A stretch of DNA of 64,000 bases from Nannocystis pusilla (lineage in GTDB: Bacteria; Myxococcota_A; Polyangia; Nannocystales; Nannocystaceae): contig NZ_JAIRAU010000031.1 in the NCBI RefSeq assembly GCF_020073745.1, positions 162,184 to 226,183 of the forward strand, read 5' to 3'. How positions within the stretch are numbered: position 1 is the first letter of the stretch; each line of letters starts with the position of its first letter. Made by a program: the position numbers and the translations under genes. The notes below the pieces were generated by a model that was not told where the DNA came from, searched no databases, and saw only the letters and a program-made list of their open reading frames with translations. Below are positions 7,561-14,958 of this stretch, in pieces.

Positions 7561-8295
7561 GATACGGATCGCCCGCGCTCTCGCCTGCGATCGACGCCGC
7601 ACTCGCGCAGCTCGGCGACCTCCTGTTCACGCGCGCCGCCGCGGCCACGGCCGCCTGCGTCGCGTTCTTCTCCGCCTCGCCGAGGACCGCGCGCGTGCTC
7701 TCCGGCGCGCTCGTTCAGGGCTTTCCCCAGCCCGACGGCCCCCGCGAGCACGGCGTCTTCAACGGCCTGGGTCTGTTCGTCCTCACGCACATGATCGTGA
7801 TCGGGGCCACACTGCTGACCGACGTGTCGATCGCGCCGATCGTCACCGCGTAGTTCCGGCCGCTGCGCGTCGTCGCCTCGTCCTCGACCTCGACGACCCG
7901 CGCCGCCGCGCGCTGCACGGCCCGTGGCGGGCATCGACCTCGACCCGACCCGACCCGGCGTCGACCTCAAGACCTTCGCTCATCAACCGTCGCCGATCGA
8001 CCTCCTCGTCGCCGCCGTCGCGCAGGTCGAGCTCCACGGCCGGCATCCTGGGACATCATCGCGGAGAAGTTCGGCTCTCGGGCGAGCGCCCGCGCCTCAT
8101 CGGCGATCGCCTGCTCGTGTCCGGCTGGTACCGCCGGCTCCGCCAGTCGTCCCCTTCCTCGTCCCGCTCTGGCTGCTGCGCTCCCTCGTCCACCGCGCAT
8201 GGCGCGACGAGCAGCGCTGCGCCGCCGATTGCGGCCCTGTCTGGGACGAGTACCGCCGCGTCGCCCGCCTCCGCATGTTCCCCGGGGTGGATTGA
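7561..8295 (+). pseudogene. Decayed sterol C14-reductase (ERG24/TM7SF2 family) remnant
   Basis: Pieces of one membrane reductase appear in order but in different frames. (1) 7600-7850: a hydrophobic segment with PDGPREHGVFNGLGLFVLT, like the DG-x-x-NG-(hydrophobic) entry of ERG24/LBR/DHCR enzymes, ending at an in-frame TAG. (2) 7924-8040: GIDLDPTRPGVDLKTFA, like the 'NPR...D-K-F' segment. (3) about 8050: WDIIAEKFG. (4) 8090-8140: RLIGDRLLVSGWYR, the LLVSGWW motif. (5) 8165-8295: the C-terminal signature LVHRAWRDEQRC...WDEY...FPGV. The family is usually 400-450 residues; only about 245 codons' worth remain, so there are deletions as well as frameshifts. The family reduces the delta14 bond left by CYP51, the neighbouring gene. 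I am confident about the C-terminal part and less so about the N-terminal boundary. Confidence 0.7.
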
Positions 8296-8366
8296 CCGCC
8301 CGCGCACGACGGCTCCGAGGCTTGCGCGCCTGTCAGACCTGCGGAACACTCCCAGGCGGCAACCTC

Positions 8367-9464
8367 ATGCCCCCATTCGCTCTCAAGAGCCTCAGCATCG
8401 CCGGATTTCGCTCGTTCCGCGAGCTGCAGGCGTTCCCGCTCAGGAATTTGAACGTGCTCGTCGGTGCCAACGGCGCGGGCAAGAGCAACTTCGTCGAGTT
8501 CTTCCGCATGTTGCGGGCGATGTTCCAGGAGAATCTCCAAGGCTTCGTCAATCAAGCCGGCGGCGCCAACGGCCTGTTCTTCGAGGGTCCGCAGTACACT
8601 CGAGAGATCGGCGCCACGCTCCAATTCGCTGCGAACCACGTTCGCTTCCGACTCGAACCCATCCCTGGAGACGAACTGGTCGTGAAGGAGCTCGAAGCTT
8701 CCTATGCGGGACATCGCAAGGTCTTCCGCCGCGATAGTCGAGAGGCGCGGGTCGAGGCCTGGAAAAACGACGCGTCGAGCCAGGGTGACTGGCCGTCGAA
8801 CCTCGCCTTCATCTACGCCGCGGTGTCGAGCTGGGTCGTCTATCACTTCCACGACACGAGCTCACTGGCCCCCATGCGGCGCGACGGAGCCATCGAGGAC
8901 CACCAGGAGCTGCGCCCCAACGCCGACAACCTGGCCGCGTTCCTCCGACACCTGCGCGAGTCTGATCCCAGGCGCTACCAGCGGATCCGCGAGACGATCC
9001 AGATCATCGCTCCGTTCTTCGACGACTTCCTGCTCGAGCCGCGCAAAAAGGGAGACGCAGAGCACGTGCGCCTGGACTGGCGCCAGCGCGGCAGCACGTT
9101 CCCCTATCAGCCGTGGCAGCTGTCGGACGGTACGATCCGGTTCATCGCCCTCGTCACCGCGCTCCTCCAGCCCACACCACCTGCGACCCTGGTGGTGGAT
9201 GAGCCGGAGCTCGGCCTTCATCCCGCCGCGCTGCACGTGCTCGCGGCGCTGATGCACGAGTCCTCGCAGCAGACCCAGCTCGTGATATCGACCCAGTCGC
9301 CGCTCTTGGTCGACAATTTCGAGCCGGAGGACATCATCGTCGTACGTCGGCGAGGCGCCGAGTCGGTGCTCGAGCGCCTCGATCCTGCGGAGCTCGAGCG
9401 CTGGCTCGACGAGTTCAGCCTCGGCGACCTCATCCGCAAGAACATCGTCGAGACCGGGCCCTGA
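8367..9464 (+). CDS. AAA/ABC-type ATPase of an OLD/RecF-like family
   Basis: A 365-residue soluble ATPase. It has Walker A GANGAGKS (33-40) after an IAGFRSFREL start typical of RecF/OLD/AAA_21 proteins, a signature-like LSDGTIR (252-258), Walker B VVDEPE (276-281) with the following LGLHP, and a switch-like STQSP further on. The long middle insertion fits the coiled-coil/dimerisation region of this group. One nucleotide separates its stop codon from the ATG of the DUF4276-like gene, so the two form an operon. ATPase plus TOPRIM-like protein pairs are a recurring architecture in phage defence (for example PARIS, AbiL-like). Codon use looks less GC-skewed than the neighbours, consistent with transfer. 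Start chosen at ATG 8367, directly before the conserved beta-strand. Confidence 0.85.
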   Translation: MPPFALKSLSIAGFRSFRELQAFPLRNLNVLVGANGAGKSNFVEFFRMLRAMFQENLQGFVNQAGGANGLFFEGPQYTREIGATLQFAANHVRFRLEPIPGDELVVKELEASYAGHRKVFRRDSREARVEAWKNDASSQGDWPSNLAFIYAAVSSWVVYHFHDTSSLAPMRRDGAIEDHQELRPNADNLAAFLRHLRESDPRRYQRIRETIQIIAPFFDDFLLEPRKKGDAEHVRLDWRQRGSTFPYQPWQLSDGTIRFIALVTALLQPTPPATLVVDEPELGLHPAALHVLAALMHESSQQTQLVISTQSPLLVDNFEPEDIIVVRRRGAESVLERLDPAELERWLDEFSLGDLIRKNIVETGP

Positions 9465-9465
9465 G

Positions 9466-10173
9466 ATGCAACGCCTCACGCTGATCGTGGTCGTCGAAGG
9501 GCAGTCCGAGAACGGCTTCTTCAAGAGGCTGCTGGGGGAACACCTCGGCCTGCTCGACATCGATCTTCACATCCCCATCATCGGCACGGGCAAGGGCAAA
9601 GGCGAGCTCAAGTTCCGCTCGTTCGCGCAGGTCTGCGAGGAGCTCCACGACTTCCTCGCAGATCGCCGTCGACCCTACGTCACGACGTTCTTCGACTACT
9701 ACGGCCTCCCCACCGGCAGCCGGCTCGGGTGGGACTTCGTCCCGCCGGCGAAATCCCGCGGTGGGGTCGATGCGATCGAGGCCGCGCTCCACAAGGGTGT
9801 TCGCAACGTAGCTGGAGCGCTCGGCGATCGATTCATCCCGTACGTCCAACTCCACGAACTCGAGGCACTCTACTTCGCTGAACCCTCTGCCCTGGCAGAG
9901 GTACTTGAAAGTCCTGCTTTGGCCAGCCGCTTCGCCGAGATAGTGGAGGCCGCTGGTGGCTGTGAGCAGATCAACGACTCACCGGCCACCGCGCCGTCCA
10001 AACGGATCCAGGCCATGTGCCCGACTTACGTCAAGGGCCGCAGCTCAGCGGCGCACGCTCCTCGCCTGGGTGCACGGTTGTCGGTCGACAGGTTGAGACA
10101 GGCATGCCCCCGTTTCGGCGCCTGGCTCGCTGGCATCGAAGCACTCGCGTTATCAACCTCCCAGTCGCCGTAG
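9466..10173 (+). CDS. DUF4276-like (TOPRIM-related) effector partner of the ATPase
   Basis: A 235-residue protein that opens with a beta-strand and VVEGQSE (Glu11), the acidic start of the TOPRIM-like fold found in DUF4276/OLD-type nucleases. A second acidic motif follows a strand at TTFFDYYGLP, and a later HELEALYFAEP motif is typical of DUF4276. The stop codon is preceded by a short Ser/Pro tail. In known two-gene defence modules the ATPase senses and the TOPRIM partner cuts nucleic acid; that role is inferred here. The gene starts 1 nt after the ATPase stop, so co-expression and a complex are likely. Confidence 0.75.
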   Translation: MQRLTLIVVVEGQSENGFFKRLLGEHLGLLDIDLHIPIIGTGKGKGELKFRSFAQVCEELHDFLADRRRPYVTTFFDYYGLPTGSRLGWDFVPPAKSRGGVDAIEAALHKGVRNVAGALGDRFIPYVQLHELEALYFAEPSALAEVLESPALASRFAEIVEAAGGCEQINDSPATAPSKRIQAMCPTYVKGRSSAAHAPRLGARLSVDRLRQACPRFGAWLAGIEALALSTSQSP

Positions 10174-10415
10174 AGTCTCGATCACCCGACACTCTCTCGA
10201 TCATCCTTGGACATGACGGCATGGCCACGCTCCTCGTCAGCGCCGCGTGCAGTGCGGCGATTGCTGGGGTGCGAAGCCAACGCCGACGGCTGGTCCGAGC
10301 TCACGGGCGCCCTCGGCTGCCAGCAGCGTCGCCGCGTCCGCGCTCGAATTCCCGGGAGCGACCGCGATCGAGCTCATGTTCCCCTGAGGCGCCGCGCTCG
10401 GCTACCCTCGCGCGC
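10174..10415. other. Intergenic region, probably holding the crotonase promoter
   Basis: About 240 nt without a credible gene. A degenerate CATG-type copy (CATGACG at about 10211) is present. It marks the boundary between the defence-like pair and the housekeeping-type genes. Confidence 0.35.
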
Positions 10416-11216
10416 ATGGAGCTCACCGACGTCCGCTACGAACTCGAGGGTGCCATCGCCCTCGTCACCCTCGACCGCCCGGCCGCGCGCAACGCCTACA
10501 GCGAGGCCATGGTCGAGGGCCTCGTGCACGCGATCGACCTCGCCGAGCGCGACGACGCCGTCCGCTGCGTGATCCTCACCGGCGCCGGCCCGGCCTTCTC
10601 CGCCGGCGGCGACCTCAAGCGTATGCTGGGCAAGGAAGGCATGTTCGCCGGCGGGGCGGCCGAGCTGCGCCGCCGCTACATCGACGGCATTCAGCGGATC
10701 TCGCGGCGCCTCGCGCTCGCCGACAAGCCGATCGTGGCCGCCCTCAACGGCCCGGCGATCGGCGCCGGCCTCGACCTCGCGTGCATGTGCGACCTGCGAA
10801 TCGCCGCGCGCGGGGCCCAGTTCGGCTCGACCTTCGTCAAGGTCGGCCTCGTCCCCGGCGACGGCGGCGCCTACTTCCTCGCCCGCGCGATCGGCTTCTC
10901 GCGCGCGCTCGAGCTCATGCTCACCGCCCGCGTCATCGACTGCGACGAGGCCCTGCGGATCGGCCTCGTCCACCGCGTCGTCGAGCCCGACGAGCTGCTC
11001 CCCGCCGCCCGCGCCCTCGCCTCCGAGCTCGCCGCCCTGCCCCCCGTCGCCCTCCGCCTGACCAAGCGCGCCGCCTACCGCAGCCACGACGTCGGCCTCG
11101 ACGCCGCCCTCGAGCTCGCCGCCACCTATCAAGGCGTCGCCCAGACCACCGCCGACCACCGCGAGGCCGTCGCCGCCATGCTCGAGCGCCGCCCCCCGCG
11201 CTTCACCGGCGAGTGA
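10416..11216 (+). CDS. Enoyl-CoA hydratase/isomerase family protein lacking both classical glutamates
   Basis: A 266-residue crotonase. The CoA-binding and oxyanion-hole loops are clear: FSAGGDLKRM (first loop) and NGPAIGAGLDLACMCD (second loop), then GLVPGDGGAYFLARAIG. In enoyl-CoA hydratase the two catalytic glutamates lie in G-x-G-C-E-L and, 20 residues on, Q-P-E. Here the first position is Asp (GAGLDLA) and the second is Phe (FGSTF). A classical hydratase reaction is therefore unlikely; dienoyl isomerase or another crotonase chemistry is more plausible. Start at ATG 10416; longer frames reach into unrelated upstream sequence. It appears to be a single-gene unit. Confidence 0.85.
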   Translation: MELTDVRYELEGAIALVTLDRPAARNAYSEAMVEGLVHAIDLAERDDAVRCVILTGAGPAFSAGGDLKRMLGKEGMFAGGAAELRRRYIDGIQRISRRLALADKPIVAALNGPAIGAGLDLACMCDLRIAARGAQFGSTFVKVGLVPGDGGAYFLARAIGFSRALELMLTARVIDCDEALRIGLVHRVVEPDELLPAARALASELAALPPVALRLTKRAAYRSHDVGLDAALELAATYQGVAQTTADHREAVAAMLERRPPRFTGE

Positions 11217-11237
11217 GCATTCACCGGCCCCGGCGTA

Positions 11238-11762
11238 TCACGGCGGCACGTGGACCACGACCGGCTCCGTGGCGGCAGCGCAGTACAATTCGCACTCGAC
11301 GCCGTTCGGCCAGTCACCGACGTACTCGGGCCGATGCTTCGCCGTCGCGACGGCCTCGCCGTCGCGGCTCACCGTGATCGTGAACTCGTCCGGTCCCGCC
11401 CAGGTCGCGCCTCCGTCGCGGAGCTCCACCATCCCGACGTGGAGACCGTCGCGCCCATGGCTGGCTTCGACGACCCACCGCACAGGCTCCCCGTCGAGCT
11501 CGCCCATCGCCTCGAGGCGCGATCGATCGCACGCCGGATCTGGCACGTCCCCGCTCGCCACCGCACACGACCACTCGACCGCCGCGTACGGCGAATCGAT
11601 CCGGAACACGTAGTCGCCCGCTCGCAGCCGGCCGTCCGTCGTGTCGTCGTCGACGACGCGGATCCACGGCTCGCGGGCGCACCCGCTCTGCGTGCACACC
11701 TCGGGCTCCCGGCACGCGCCGATCGACACCGAGGCCACGGCCGCCCCGACCCGCAGTCGCAC
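11238..11762 (-). CDS. Small lipoprotein of unknown function
   Basis: A predicted 174-residue exported protein. From a GTG at 11762 the N-terminus is a basic-hydrophobic segment ending in Ser-Ile-Gly-Ala-Cys, a good lipobox. The mature part carries cysteines (EVCTQSGC, SCAVAS, ECELYC) and beta-rich sequence such as EFTITVSRDGEAVATA. An ATG 72 nt upstream is possible but gives a poor signal peptide. No family recognised. It converges with the crotonase gene. Confidence 0.7.
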   Translation of the reverse strand: MRLRVGAAVASVSIGACREPEVCTQSGCAREPWIRVVDDDTTDGRLRAGDYVFRIDSPYAAVEWSCAVASGDVPDPACDRSRLEAMGELDGEPVRWVVEASHGRDGLHVGMVELRDGGATWAGPDEFTITVSRDGEAVATAKHRPEYVGDWPNGVECELYCAAATEPVVVHVPP

Positions 11763-11866
11763 GCGTGCATGATGCCACGCTCGCCCTTCCGCCCGCAATC
11801 TCCCCTTCGACCATGTCCTCAAGGACGGATCCATGACACGAGCTCACGACCGGCCGCCGCGGGAGG

Positions 11867-12172
11867 TCACGGATCGACGCGAACCAGCCGGCCGAAGATC
11901 GCGTGCCCGCCGATCCACCCGTTGATCTTCCCGTGGTTGTTTCCGATCTGATAGCGCCCGTCGTCCGCGATCGCCTTGACGATGTGCAGATAATCGGCGC
12001 CGCGGATCGTGCACAGCACCACGTCGCCGACCTCGAGCTTGTCCGGCTCGACCGGCTCGACCGTGCACAGCTGCCCCGACTTGATCCGCGGCGTCATCGA
12101 GTTGCCGTGCGGGCGAAACTTGACCGTCGTGCCGGCGCGGAGCTTCTCGATGTGATAGCGGGCCCAACCCAT
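11867..12172 (-). CDS. Minimal S24/S26-type (LexA/signal-peptidase fold) protein
   Basis: Only 101 residues, essentially the bare peptidase fold. GNSMTPRIKSGQ contains the Ser of the Ser-Lys dyad, followed by the conserved VEVGDVV-type turn (LEVGDVVLC) and HIVKAI, whose Lys could be the general base. A final strand carries IGNNHG, reminiscent of the 'GDN'-like motif of this clan. LexA-type members have a DNA-binding domain, but none is present. It may self-process or act on a partner, or be a non-catalytic sensor. It is divergent from the RpoC-like gene, with 56 nt between starts. Confidence 0.7.
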   Translation of the reverse strand: MGWARYHIEKLRAGTTVKFRPHGNSMTPRIKSGQLCTVEPVEPDKLEVGDVVLCTIRGADYLHIVKAIADDGRYQIGNNHGKINGWIGGHAIFGRLVRVDP

Positions 12173-12228
12173 TTCCGGCCGAGGATGCCCGCTTTCGCGG
12201 CCGCGCGCACCTGCGTATCCTGCCGCCG

Positions 12229-14235
12229 ATGCCGGCTCCCCCCGATCTGCGCGCCCTGCTCGACGCCTTTTTCCGACCAGGCCCGGAGACCCTCCCCGTC
12301 CAGCTGCTGCGCGCCGCCGCCGAGCTGCGCGCGCGCTCGAGCGGCGCCCTCACGGACGCGGCGATGCTCGACTTCGGGCGCCCGGTCGACGGCGGCGCCT
12401 GGTGTCCGCGGCTGTTCGGCCCGACAGAGCCGCTGCGCTGCCGCTGCGGCCGGCTCGTCGGCCCTGAGCGCCGCGGCCAGACCTGCGAGCGCTGCCACGT
12501 GCTGTGCACCGACGAGCCGCTGCGTGAACAGCGGGTCGCCCACATCGAGGCCCCGTTCGGCCTCGTCCACCCCGTGCTCGCGGCGCGGATCGGCGCCCTG
12601 CTCGGCCTCTCGCGCTCGCAGGTGCTCGCCGTCGCCGACGGCGAGACCGTCATCCTCCCTGACGGTCGGCTCGTCCTCACCCAGGACGTCGACCTCGACG
12701 ACGAGCAGGTGTCCTTCGAGACAGGTCCGAGGGCGCTGCGCCGGCGCCTCGCCGACCTCGTCGACCCCGAGCTGACGGCCGCCGGTCTGTCCGCCGAGGC
12801 CCTCGTGCTCACCAGCGTGCCCGTGCCGCCGCCGGGCGACCGTCCGCTTCACCATGAGGCGTGGCCCGACGAGGATCGATGGTTCCGCGCCTTGTGGTCG
12901 CAGCGGGTCGGGAGCGACAATCGTGCCCTTCAGGGGCTCGTCGCCCGGGCGCTGCGCGCCGTCCGGATGCTCGAGCTCGACGCCCCGGAGCTCCTCCTCG
13001 ACCGCGACTGCATCGCCGCGCAGCGGGCCTTCGAGGCCGCGCTCGACCTGCTCGCGCGCCCTGCCGACGCCCCCGAACGCGCCCCCGGCCCCCTCGACGG
13101 CTGGCTCCCCGCCCCGCTGCACGGCGACGACGAGGACCACGTCCCCGGCACGCCCTACCCCTTCCGCCTCGCCGGCGCCCCCGCCGTCAGCGACGCCTAC
13201 GAGCGCGACATCTACCACCGCGCCCCGCTCCGTCCGGACGTCCCGCGCGCCTGCGTCCTGGCCGAGGGCGACCGCGCCCTCGTCCAGCTCGGCTACGCCA
13301 TGCTCCTCGTCCACTGGCCCACAGGACATGTCCTTAAGAACATACCCGCGACCGAGGCGCGCCTGCTCGGGGCCGCCGGCGCCTGGGCCCTGTTCGGCGA
13401 CAAGTTCGGGCGCCAGCTCGACCTCGCCGACCCGACCGTCCTGCGCGGCCTGTACGCCCTCGACCTGAACTCCGGGACATGGCTCGAAGGACCTTACCCC
13501 GAGGACCTGCCGGCGATCTTCGTCGAGAAGGACCAGCCCGAGGACGCCTGGCTGACCGACTGGCGCGGCCAGCGGGGGGCGACCGGCGCCGAGGACGGCT
13601 CGGGCGACCGCGCCGACGAGTGGGCGCGCAGCCCCGACCACCGCTACATCTGGATGTCCTCGGCCCCGGACGACGGCGCCGTCCTCGACACCGAGCGCGG
13701 CGTCGCCGTCCTCATGATCAGCCACATGTGCGAGCGGGCCGGCGCCGACGTGCCGACCCTCGCGCTGACCGGCCCCGATCCGGACGAGGACGCCGAGATC
13801 GACGACCAGGTCGGCCGCGCCGTCGCCATCGCCCGCGCGGGCGGCGAGTGGCGGATCTTGCTCCCCGGCGGCCAGCTGCGCCGTGACGGCCGGGTCGTGC
13901 TCCGCTTCACCGAGGCCGCGATCGAGTGCGCCGCCTTCGACCCCGGCGGAGAGCGCCTGCTGCTGGTCAACCGCGACGCCCTGCACGTCGTCGACGTCGC
14001 CGGCCACCAGCTCCTGGCCCGGCTCGACCTGCGCCCGCTCGCGCCCGCGCTGGCCCTCCCCGAGGTCCTCCCGCCCGAGCTCGCCGACCTCGTCCTCGCC
14101 CGCTGGGGCACCCTCGCCGCCGCCCTCGCCCAGCCCGACGAGGCCCTGCTCGACCTCGGCCTCGACGCCGAGCAGCTCGCCGCCCTCCGCGCCGAGCGAC
14201 CGCCCGCGCTTCCGGACATGCTCTCGGAGACATGA
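12229..14235 (+). CDS. RNA polymerase beta' N-terminal-like protein fused to a beta-propeller-like region
   Basis: 668 residues. Residues 45-125 follow the RpoC N-terminus closely: DFGRPVDGGAWCPRLFGP, then the zinc site Cys71-x-Cys73 and Cys86-x-x-Cys89 at nearly the same positions as E. coli beta' Cys70/72/85/88, then REQRVAHIEAP, the counterpart of RRERMGHIELA. Residues 193-207 match the 'ILTVLPVxPPDLRPL' segment. Residues 228-277 (SDNRALQGLVARALR, MLELDAPELLL) match 'DLNDLYRRVINRNNRLK...LLELGAPEIIV'. The clamp coiled-coil is missing or very short and the protein leaves homology before the catalytic NADFDGD loop, so it cannot polymerise RNA. Residues about 300-620 resemble irregular propeller blades. 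It may bind DNA, sigma factor or RNAP as a decoy or regulator (inference). Several CATG-type repeat copies lie in its frame. Confidence 0.8.
   Translation: MPAPPDLRALLDAFFRPGPETLPVQLLRAAAELRARSSGALTDAAMLDFGRPVDGGAWCPRLFGPTEPLRCRCGRLVGPERRGQTCERCHVLCTDEPLREQRVAHIEAPFGLVHPVLAARIGALLGLSRSQVLAVADGETVILPDGRLVLTQDVDLDDEQVSFETGPRALRRRLADLVDPELTAAGLSAEALVLTSVPVPPPGDRPLHHEAWPDEDRWFRALWSQRVGSDNRALQGLVARALRAVRMLELDAPELLLDRDCIAAQRAFEAALDLLARPADAPERAPGPLDGWLPAPLHGDDEDHVPGTPYPFRLAGAPAVSDAYERDIYHRAPLRPDVPRACVLAEGDRALVQLGYAMLLVHWPTGHVLKNIPATEARLLGAAGAWALFGDKFGRQLDLADPTVLRGLYALDLNSGTWLEGPYPEDLPAIFVEKDQPEDAWLTDWRGQRGATGAEDGSGDRADEWARSPDHRYIWMSSAPDDGAVLDTERGVAVLMISHMCERAGADVPTLALTGPDPDEDAEIDDQVGRAVAIARAGGEWRILLPGGQLRRDGRVVLRFTEAAIECAAFDPGGERLLLVNRDALHVVDVAGHQLLARLDLRPLAPALALPEVLPPELADLVLARWGTLAAALAQPDEALLDLGLDAEQLAALRAERPPALPDMLSET
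13327..13350. repeat. CATG repeat copy in-frame within the RpoC-like gene
   Basis: Cores CATGTCC (13327) and CATACCC (13341) are 14 nt apart with spacer TTAAGAA. The first lies within the palindrome AGGACATGTCCT. The reading frame passes through without a stop. A second degenerate pair starts at 13478 (CATGGCT) and 13492 (CCTTACC). Confidence 0.6.
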
Positions 14236-14265
14236 CCTTTCGGGCATTCTCCTTCGGGCATGCCC
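14217..14265. repeat. CATG 14-nt repeat array at the 3' end of the RpoC-like gene
   Basis: Cores at 14217 (CATGCTC), 14231 (CATGACC), 14245 (CATTCTC) and 14259 (CATGCCC) are each exactly 14 nt apart; spacers are TCGGAGA, TTTCGGG, CTTCGGG. The array begins inside the last codons of the RpoC-like gene and reaches the convergent immunity-like gene, so it probably supplies the shared 3' end. Confidence 0.7.
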
Positions 14266-14293
14266 CAAAAATCAGGCGAGGTGCCGCTCGGCC

Positions 14294-14827
14294 TCAGGCG
14301 CGGAGAGCCGCGTCGAGGCGGCGGATGAACTCGCCCACGCGCCCGCCTCCGGCCGGTGCGGCGGGCAGCCGGCCGAGCACCGCGGTGACCGCGGCCGGTG
14401 CGTGTCGGCGCGCCCACTCGAGGGTCTCCGCAGCGACGGACGGATCCTCTCCGGCTGCCAGCTCCTCGGCTCGTGCGGCGTGCGCCGCCGCGCCGAGGAT
14501 GTGCTTCACCTGATGCGCGCTCGCCAGGGGATGGAGGTACGCCGCGCCGGCCGCGTGGCTCGCCGCTCGTGCCGCCTCGACCGCGGCGGGTGAAGCGGCC
14601 TCGCGCGCCGCCTTGAACGCCGCAAACCCGCACTGCCGCAGCGCCCCCGTGCGCCGGCCGCCCCCGGCGAACGCGTATGCCGCCTCGACGGCGTCGCGCG
14701 GGCGCGTGTCGGCGGGGACGCTCTGTTCGAAGATCGGCAGCACCCTGCGCGCACAATCAGCCGCGTAGCCCGCGATCTCCCGCAGTTCGTGCTCGCTCAG
14801 CGCGATCGTGTCCGGCTCCCTCGGCAC
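14294..14827 (-). CDS. Putative immunity-like protein (Imm-5-like helical fold)
   Basis: A 177-residue, all-helical Ala-rich protein. Its opening (ELREIAGYAADCARRVLPIFEQSVPADTRPRDAVEAAYAFA) and the later AAGAAYLHPLASAHQVKHILGAAAHAARA are the recognisable phrases of the 'putative immunity protein' family. These proteins are often annotated near contact-dependent toxins, but no toxin gene is adjacent here, so the role is uncertain. I chose the GTG at 14827 because homologous-looking sequence begins there; other upstream GTGs are possible. It is separated from the amidase gene upstream by a CATG hairpin. Confidence 0.65.
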   Translation of the reverse strand: MPREPDTIALSEHELREIAGYAADCARRVLPIFEQSVPADTRPRDAVEAAYAFAGGGRRTGALRQCGFAAFKAAREAASPAAVEAARAASHAAGAAYLHPLASAHQVKHILGAAAHAARAEELAAGEDPSVAAETLEWARRHAPAAVTAVLGRLPAAPAGGGRVGEFIRRLDAALRA

Positions 14828-14904
14828 GGCGCGAGCTTGCCACACGCCACGCACATGGGACAGCGGGGCTCGTCGGACGTCTCGAGCTCGGCGCTCCGAC
14901 GTCC

Positions 14905-14936
14905 GAAGGGGCATGCCCTTTCGGACATGCCCCTTC
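14905..14936. terminator. CATG-family hairpin between two minus-strand genes
   Basis: Perfect 11-bp stem (GAAGGGGCATG at 14905-14915, CATGCCCCTTC at 14926-14936) with a 10-nt loop. The two CATGCCC cores at 14912 and 14926 are 14 nt apart and degenerate cores continue at 14940 and 14954. There is no long T-run, so termination is inferred from position and stem strength. Confidence 0.6.
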
Positions 14937-14958
14937 GGCCAGGACCGTTCAGCCAGCC

